Positions 6,923 through 10,934 of a stretch of 10,934 nt of DNA are shown in pieces. Both the position numbers and the translations under genes were made by a program. Where the stretch lies: the NCBI GenBank assembly GCA_024644425.1, contig JAHELA010000041.1, positions 1 to 10,934 on the forward strand, in the 5' to 3' direction. The notes under the pieces are model-generated. The model was not told where the DNA came from, did no database searches, and saw nothing but the letters and a program-made list of their open reading frames with translations. This stretch comes from Nitrosomonadaceae bacterium. Lineage in GTDB: Bacteria > Pseudomonadota > Gammaproteobacteria > Burkholderiales > Nitrosomonadaceae. The stretch's first letter is position 1; each line of letters starts with the position of its first letter.

Positions 6923-8274
6923 CCTGGATTTAAAATATTGTTAGGGTCAAACACCTGCTTTATGTCCTTCATCAACATCAATGTTGTAGCATCAATTTCC
7001 TTTTCAATATAAGCGCGTTTTTCTCTACCAATTCCATGTTCTCCCGACAATGTGCCATTAAGTCTGATTACTAAATCGAAAACCTCATTTAGGCATTTCT
7101 CTGCACGAGTCATTTCATCAAAATTCTCTGGGTTTACTAATAGATTTACATGGATATTACCGTTACCAGCATGCCCGAAATTAACGTTAGCAATATTATA
7201 TTTCGAACTTAGTTGTGTTAATTCATATAAAAATTCTGGTAATGTAGCAACTGGTACAACCACATCTTCATTGATTTTCTTTGGCGCAATATCGCGCAAT
7301 AATGGTGACAGTGCCTTGCGCATTTTCCATAAATTATCAGCATTAGAAACTTGTTCGGCTTGTAGCAAACCCTCGTTACGACAAACAGATAAAATAGCAG
7401 CGCTTGAATCTGTAATTTCTCTAGGCGATCCATCAGTTTCGATCATCAGTATTGCATCGGTATCAGCCGGCAGCATATCAGGAGATCGTCCGCGAATCAG
7501 GTCCAATGATCCCGCATCAAGAAATTCAAGTGCGCTTGGAACCTGAGAAAGAGACATTATTGAAACTATCGCTTTGGCACAACTTACTACATCCTTGAAA
7601 TGCGCAATAAGCCCGCCATAAGCCTGAGGTAAAGGGGTGAGCTTTAAAGTTGCTTCTGTGATAATTGCTAAAGTTCCTTCAGAACCTATCAGAAGTCTGG
7701 TAAGATCATAGCCCACCACACCTTTAGTAGTATAGCAACCTGTCTTAAGAGCATCTCCCTTTCCTGTCACGGCTTTCACTCCAAGCACATGATCACGAGT
7801 AGTTCCATATTTCACTGCGTGAGGGCCTCCTGCAGACGTGGCTAGATTTCCACCTATGCTGGAATAAGCTGCACTTGAAGGATCAGGCGGCCAAAAAAAA
7901 CCATGAGGCTTAGCAGCATCTTGTACAGCTTGGTTGAGTACACCTGGTTCAGCTACAATTACTCGATTAGCAGGATCAACTAGAACGATTCGCAGCATAC
8001 GTTCCAGTGACAATGCAACCCCTCCTTGCTCCGGAAGACTGCCCCCGACGGTGCCTGTACCACGCCCGCGAGGTGTGAGTGGAACTTTGTGACTATTACA
8101 AAGTACTACGATCGCTTGTATCTCTTCAGGAGTGAGCGGAAATACAACTACATCTGGCGGATAAATTTTTTGACTATTATCGTAAGCGTAGGCGTAACAA
8201 TCTACTATGTCAGAATAGAGTCTCTCAGGAGGCAGTAGAGACTGAAGCTGAGCAAGAAAATCAGTTGTTAGCAT
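6907..8274 (-). CDS. glcD: FAD-linked oxidase, GlcD/D-lactate dehydrogenase type
   Basis: This is a flavoprotein of the vanillyl-alcohol-oxidase (FAD_binding_4) fold that oxidises a 2-hydroxy acid such as glycolate or D-lactate. The 455-aa product has an N-terminal FAD domain: TPRGRGTGTVGG at 67-78, SSIGGNLATSAGGPHAVKYG at 138-157 and GSEGTLAIITEA at 197-208. A C-terminal FAD-oxidase domain has GHAGNGNIH at 367-375 and SGEHGIGREKR at 410-420. I start at ATG 8274; an upstream TTG at 8301 would add nine hydrophobic residues not usual in the family. It converges on sco1 and diverges from rsmI. No glcE or glcF is adjacent, so the substrate cannot be fixed. Glycolate removal is plausible if the host fixes CO2 with RuBisCO. 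Confidence 0.88.
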   Translation of the reverse strand: MLTTDFLAQLQSLLPPERLYSDIVDCYAYAYDNSQKIYPPDVVVFPLTPEEIQAIVVLCNSHKVPLTPRGRGTGTVGGSLPEQGGVALSLERMLRIVLVDPANRVIVAEPGVLNQAVQDAAKPHGFFWPPDPSSAAYSSIGGNLATSAGGPHAVKYGTTRDHVLGVKAVTGKGDALKTGCYTTKGVVGYDLTRLLIGSEGTLAIITEATLKLTPLPQAYGGLIAHFKDVVSCAKAIVSIMSLSQVPSALEFLDAGSLDLIRGRSPDMLPADTDAILMIETDGSPREITDSSAAILSVCRNEGLLQAEQVSNADNLWKMRKALSPLLRDIAPKKINEDVVVPVATLPEFLYELTQLSSKYNIANVNFGHAGNGNIHVNLLVNPENFDEMTRAEKCLNEVFDLVIRLNGTLSGEHGIGREKRAYIEKEIDATTLMLMKDIKQVFDPNNILNPGKIFL

Positions 8275-8429
8275 TAGAGAGATAACAATACAATATATCA
8301 ATCTATTAAATTCTTAGACACTTGCCATTACAAAATATCTCTTGTTGAATCGGAAATGGCTACAGGCAACTATATAGTGTAACAACTAGTACTAGAGAAG
8401 ATAGCATGAAACCTACCTAAAGCAAAAAT

Positions 8430-9284
8430 ATGATACAAAAAAACACATTATATGTGGTTGCTACCCCGATCGGAAACCTGCGAGACATTAGTCTACGTGC
8501 ACTAGATGTACTCATGGCGGTTGATGTGATTGCTGCTGAGGATACCCGCAATACACGACATTTACTGGCTCATTACTCAATAACCAAGAAAATGATGGCC
8601 TTGCATCAGCACAATGAGCGGACAGCGGCAAGAAAGGTTGTTGATCTACTTGCGGCAGGAAAATCTGTCGCCTTTGTTTCTGATGTGGGTACGCCAGGTA
8701 TTTCTGATCCAGGTGCAATTCTAGTTAACTTGGTGAGAAGAAAAAACTACTGTGTAGTACCAATCCCAGGCGCAAATGCTGCATTGTGCGCCCTATCTGC
8801 TGCTGGGACAGCCGCCTCACACTTTTTATTTTATGGATTTCTTCCTACTAGAAGCGAAATGCGCAAACGTAAGCTTAAGGAATTAAAGCCGCTACCATAC
8901 ACTCTAGTGTTTTATGAAGCACCTCACCGCATCCTAAAGTGCGTGGCAGACATAACTGAGATGCTGGAAGCAAATCGCCAACTTACTATAGCCAGAGAAT
9001 TAACAAAACTGTTCGAGACAATTCACACTTGTACCTTAGGCGATGCTTTAACATGGCTTAATGCTGATGCTAACCAACAAAAAGGTGAGTTTGTACTACT
9101 CATATCTGGCGCCGAAACACAGAAAAATATTCACGTTAGTGACCAAGCGAAGCACGCGCTAAAATTACTACTGGAAGAGCTGCCCTTAAAACAAGCAGTT
9201 AAACTTACGTCGGGAATCTCTGGTGAAAACAGGAACCAATTATATACATTAGCGCTATCTCTAAAAGAGGCAAGAAAACAATAG
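8430..9284 (+). CDS. rsmI: 16S rRNA (cytidine(1402)-2'-O)-methyltransferase RsmI
   Basis: RsmI methylates the ribose of C1402 in the decoding centre of 16S rRNA, using S-adenosylmethionine, in the cytoplasm. The 284-aa protein is the usual length. It shows the tetrapyrrole-methylase-like (SPOUT-unrelated) fold motifs of the family: LYVVATPIGNLRDI at 7-20, AEDTRNTRHLL at 36-46, SDVGTPGISDPG at 84-95, PIPGANAA at 111-118, and FYEAPHRI at 161-168. A weak ribosome site precedes the ATG. It is divergent from the GlcD-type gene across a gap of about 155 bases, which must hold promoters for both, although I could not pick out a convincing -35/-10 pair. A four-codon frame lies just upstream of the start. 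Confidence 0.96.
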   Translation: MIQKNTLYVVATPIGNLRDISLRALDVLMAVDVIAAEDTRNTRHLLAHYSITKKMMALHQHNERTAARKVVDLLAAGKSVAFVSDVGTPGISDPGAILVNLVRRKNYCVVPIPGANAALCALSAAGTAASHFLFYGFLPTRSEMRKRKLKELKPLPYTLVFYEAPHRILKCVADITEMLEANRQLTIARELTKLFETIHTCTLGDALTWLNADANQQKGEFVLLISGAETQKNIHVSDQAKHALKLLLEELPLKQAVKLTSGISGENRNQLYTLALSLKEARKQ

Positions 9285-9486
9285 CATGTATCGAAATAAT
9301 TGATTTATTTGCTTCAATCTCATTAATATAAGCGTGTCGCTCCATATATAGAGAATTAAGAATATCCAGACTAGCGTGAAGATGCCAGTATGGACTATAA
9401 TTACACTATCACATAAACATAGCTTAAATATTTCCTGTGAATATGTGCATACCTGTTGATTGTTAACCCATTTATGGAGCTTATTT

Positions 9487-9726
9487 ATGAAAACATCTGC
9501 TGTTTTTTATCATGCTGGTTGTCCAGTATGCGTTGAAGCCGAGCATCAAGTAGCTGAGGCTTTGGATCCTAATCGCTACGATGTGGAAATCGTACACTTA
9601 GGCGAACAAAAATCAAGAATTGAGGCTGCTGAAGCAGCTGGCGTTAAATCAGTTCCTGCAATCGTAATTGGTGGAGCGCCTTTCCACATCAATTTCGGCG
9701 CCCCGATATCCGCGTTAAAGGGCTAA
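9487..9726 (+). CDS. Thioredoxin/glutaredoxin-like small protein (CPVC)
   Basis: A 79-aa single-domain protein carries a redox-type CPVC motif (Cys12, Cys15) right after the first strand and helix turn. A cis-proline segment, SVPAIVIGG, follows at residues 55-63. These are the hallmarks of the thioredoxin/glutaredoxin fold, and no signal peptide is seen, so it is probably cytoplasmic. It may reduce disulfides or mixed glutathione disulfides; the target is unknown. The start is ATG 9487, chosen because GGAG at 9476-9479 sits 7 bases before it; a TTG nine codons upstream lacks a site. The gene appears to be monocistronic, with about 200 bases upstream and a strong terminator directly downstream. 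Confidence 0.86.
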   Translation: MKTSAVFYHAGCPVCVEAEHQVAEALDPNRYDVEIVHLGEQKSRIEAAEAAGVKSVPAIVIGGAPFHINFGAPISALKG

Positions 9727-9736
9727 CAGAAAAAAT

Positions 9737-9761
9737 GGCGGGTTATTACCCGCCTTTCTTT
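9737..9761 (+). terminator. Rho-independent terminator of the CPVC protein gene
   Basis: GGCGGGT (9737-9743) pairs perfectly with ACCCGCC (9748-9754) across a 4-base loop, followed by TTTCTTT. It starts 10 bases after the stop codon of the preceding gene, so it most likely ends that transcript. Confidence 0.9.
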
Positions 9762-9834
9762 GATCCCTACGTGTTAAATCCATGAAATAGTCTAGCTATA
9801 CTTACGATTCAAAGAATCCAGTTGCTAAGATTGC

Positions 9835-9854
9835 CCAAAATGGTTTCATTTTGG
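9835..9854. repeat. 8-bp perfect inverted repeat upstream of the EF-hand gene
   Basis: CCAAAATG (9835-9842) and CATTTTGG (9847-9854) are separated by GTTT. It lies about 93 bases before the EF-hand start, with no T-run after it, so it is more like an operator or leader hairpin than a terminator. A smaller repeat, GATTC-AAA-GAATC, lies just upstream at 9806-9818. Confidence 0.45.
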
Positions 9855-9947
9855 TAAAGATATGCCCCCTCTAAATGTTCAATCTTTCTCTGTCTGTATT
9901 TGGTTGAACTCGTATCTGTTTATATTTCATGTCAATAGGAAAACATT

Positions 9948-10361
9948 ATGTATCGCAAAAGTACTATCGCTTATGCTGCTGTTGGCTCTATCTTTGCCAT
10001 CGTACTGAGCTTTACTACAATTTCTTCTGCAACAGCTAATGAGCCTGTTGTTATGCAGCACCTAAACATGAAAAACCATATGATTGCTTACGCTGACATG
10101 GCAGACCCTAAGAAATATGATGGAGTGAAATCAGGAGGCGGCAAGTATGGTATGTCATTGATGGATAAAAATAAGGACAACAAAGTTAGCAAAAAAGAGT
10201 TTCTTAAATATAACGAAGCTATATTTGACAAGGTAGACGCTAATCGAGACGGTTTTGTTGACAGAAAAGAAGCAGACAGTTATGTGGCTAGAAGTAAGCC
10301 TAAAACAAGTCCTAATACAAATTCAAGCAGCGCAACCTCACATGGAGAAATGAAGAAGTAA
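9948..10361 (+). CDS. Exported EF-hand calcium-binding protein
   Basis: The 137-aa product has an N-terminal signal peptide (basic residues 3-4, hydrophobic core at about 8-22, likely cleavage after the ATA at 28-30), so it should be periplasmic or secreted. Two EF-hand loops follow: D73-K-N-K-D...E84 and D97-A-N-R-D-G...E108, each with acidic residues at positions 1, 5 and 12 as needed to bind calcium. The C-terminal 25 residues are rich in Ser, Thr, Lys and Asn and look disordered. The ATG follows AGGAAA at 9938-9943. It has no operon partner; the nearest genes are the CPVC protein upstream (behind a terminator) and an unknown gene downstream. Its function beyond probable calcium binding cannot be read from the sequence. 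Confidence 0.87.
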   Translation: MYRKSTIAYAAVGSIFAIVLSFTTISSATANEPVVMQHLNMKNHMIAYADMADPKKYDGVKSGGGKYGMSLMDKNKDNKVSKKEFLKYNEAIFDKVDANRDGFVDRKEADSYVARSKPKTSPNTNSSSATSHGEMKK

Positions 10362-10542
10362 TTTCCCGGCGTACTATTGATAGTCCATGTTACATTAGCA
10401 TCAAGTTAAGTTTTTATAGAGTAAAGCACGCATTATTCCCATTACTGTGAATTAATTCTAGATCGCAGCAAAAAATTAATCCGCTCTCTGCAATTTAATA
10501 AATAGTTAATATGAGTATACCCAATATTGCTTATCAAGCTTG

Positions 10543-10582
10543 TATTCGATATATATTCCAAGCTGGCTCTATATTTCGAATA
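10543..10582. repeat. Imperfect 13-bp inverted repeat
   Basis: The arms TATTCGATATATA (10543-10555) and TATATTTCGAATA (10570-10582) match as inverted copies at 12 of 13 positions, with a 14-base centre. If transcribed it would form an extended hairpin. Its role is unknown. Confidence 0.55.
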
Positions 10583-10632
10583 ACAATTGGCAAAGTATTT
10601 CTCTGGTTTCTTCCTTTTCAAAACAAATAGAA

Positions 10633-10666
10633 TTGTCAAATATTTTGCTTGCAAAATATTTGACAA
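10633..10666. repeat. 34-bp near-perfect palindrome (16-bp arms)
   Basis: TTGTCAAATATTTTGC (10633-10648) and its exact inverted copy (10651-10666) are separated by only TT. A transcript could fold into a 15-bp stem with a CTTG tetraloop. An eight-T run starts 14 bases later (10681-10688), too far for a standard terminator. It may be a terminator variant, a protein-binding site or part of a repeat family. Confidence 0.7.
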
Positions 10667-10693
10667 GCAACAATTAGCAATTTTTTTTATAAG

Positions 10694-10720
10694 AAATGCA
10701 AGAAACACTTGCTTTTTTTT
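10694..10720 (+). terminator. Terminator-like hairpin with eight-T run
   Basis: GCAAG (10698-10702) pairs with CTTGC (10708-10712) around an AAACA loop. After one mismatch, AAA pairs with TTT outside. A T8 run follows directly (10713-10720). It could end the EF-hand transcript, giving it a 3' UTR of about 350 bases, or end a separate non-coding RNA. Confidence 0.5.
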
Positions 10721-10722
10721 CC

Positions 10723-10759
10723 CAACTAACTAGAATTAGTCAACTAACTAGAGTTAGTT
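10723..10759. promoter_or_regulatory. Tandem 18-bp operator-like repeats
   Basis: Two adjacent 18-bp copies (10723-10740 and 10741-10758) differ at one base. The second copy is itself a perfect palindrome, AACTAAC-TAGA-GTTAGTT (10742-10759); the first matches it at five of seven arm positions. They lie upstream of TATATATA at 10781-10788, as expected of a dimeric regulator site controlling the gene at 10873. The regulator is unknown. Confidence 0.5.
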
Positions 10760-10825
10760 CTACATTACTTTATTAAATACTATATATAGTGGTTATGTGC
10801 TATATACAAGATCTAGCAGAACCGA

Positions 10826-10846
10826 TGGGAAACCAAAGTTTTCCCA
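10826..10846 (+). promoter_or_regulatory. Leader hairpin near the ribosome site of the last gene
   Basis: TGGGAAA (10826-10832) pairs with TTTCCCA (10840-10846) around a 7-base loop. The 3' strand of this stem could pair instead with the GGGGAGA ribosome-site region at 10857-10863, allowing G-U pairs, so the leader may switch between open and closed ribosome-site states. Confidence 0.35.
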
Positions 10847-10872
10847 CGTAAAAAAAGGGGAGAAGCCGAATT

Positions 10873-10934
10873 ATGCAACTTGCAACAGACAGCACAAGCT
10901 CTACATTAGTATCTGGTTATGATTTTTCCTCAAC
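10873..10934 (+). CDS. Unidentified protein, N-terminal 20 residues only
   Basis: An ATG at 10873 follows a GGGGAG ribosome site (10857-10862) at a spacing of 10 bases and opens a frame that runs to the window end. The 20 visible residues are rich in Ser and Thr (eight of 20) with no hydrophobic signal segment, so nothing points to export by a classical signal peptide. I do not recognise the family. The long, structured upstream region with operator-like repeats suggests that its expression is specifically controlled. Confidence 0.55.
   Translation, partial: MQLATDSTSSTLVSGYDFSS

Larger units (their letters stand above)
10362..10872. other. AT-rich non-coding region with inverted and direct repeats
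   Basis: This stretch of about 510 bases has no gene I can support. It is clearly A/T-rich. The longest open frames are an 88-codon frame on the minus strand and a 39-codon frame on the plus strand (10511-10630). Neither has a ribosome site or recognisable sequence. Instead the region holds two long inverted repeats, a terminator-like hairpin, tandem operator-like repeats, a probable AT-rich promoter zone (TATATATA, 10781-10788) and the leader of the gene at 10873. No tRNA or rRNA was recognised. Confidence 0.7.

Noticed and set aside
7052..7546. 164-codon plus-strand frame inside the GlcD-type gene
   Set aside because: It is antisense to a well-conserved coding region whose minus-strand frame explains the sequence fully.
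9300..9332. Possible promoter TTGATT-18-TAATAT upstream of the CPVC protein gene
   Set aside because: Each element has only four of six consensus bases and the DNA is AT-rich, so chance matches are expected; it also lies about 155 bases from the start codon.
10511..10630. 39-codon plus-strand frame
   Set aside because: It has no ribosome site and no recognisable sequence, and it overlaps the imperfect inverted repeat, so it is probably chance.
10442..10708. 88-codon minus-strand frame in the intergenic region
   Set aside because: It has no recognisable family, its composition follows the AT-rich DNA, and it runs through the long palindrome and the terminator-like hairpin.
10697..10712. Sigma-54 type promoter around the TTGC at 10709-10712
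   Set aside because: The GG required at the -24 position is absent.
10821..10872. Resemblance to a cyclic-di-GMP-I (GEMM) riboswitch: ACCGATGG, GAAACC and AGAAGCC stretches
   Set aside because: The pieces occur in the wrong order and the GCAAACC and ACGCAAAGCC core, with its two helices, is missing upstream.

Overview
The window carries the 3' part of an aa3-type cytochrome c oxidase (complex IV) operon and its assembly genes, then a few unrelated housekeeping genes and an AT-rich non-coding stretch. Gene order (coxB with a C-terminal cytochrome c domain, ctaD, 36-aa small assembly protein, ctaG, DUF2970, coxC, twin-transmembrane protein, SURF1, Sco-like protein, ctaB, sco) is the betaproteobacterial arrangement. 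The low G+C by eye (about 40%) and the protein sequences would suit a Nitrosomonas-like ammonia oxidiser. That genus-level guess is inference and was not tested.

Region 1 (1-6815) is the oxidase cluster. CoxB (partial), CtaD and CoxC are the catalytic core. CtaG (Cox11) delivers copper to CuB; SURF1 helps insert heme a; CtaB makes heme O; a lipoprotein Sco1/SenC and a second, divergent Sco-like protein are candidates for building the CuA site. Two small membrane proteins (36 aa and about 70 aa) lie inside the cluster, and a 64-aa twin-transmembrane gene lies on the opposite strand between coxC and SURF1. Heme A synthase (ctaA/COX15), which commonly sits just before ctaB in this arrangement, is absent here.

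Region 2 (6816-9761) has a convergent GlcD-type FAD-linked oxidase on the minus strand, then on the plus strand the 16S rRNA methyltransferase gene rsmI and a 79-aa CPVC thioredoxin/glutaredoxin-like protein followed by a clear rho-independent terminator.

Region 3 (9762-10934) has an exported EF-hand protein, then about 510 bases without a supportable gene. This stretch holds two long inverted repeats, a terminator-like hairpin, two tandem 18-bp operator-like repeats and a leader with mutually exclusive pairings, all ahead of an unidentified gene that starts at 10873 and leaves the window.

I found no convincing new multi-gene system. The most unusual material is the structured, apparently regulatory DNA at 10543-10872. 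Smaller oddities in the oxidase cluster are the two Sco-type proteins, the missing ctaA and the odd start of the DUF2970 gene.
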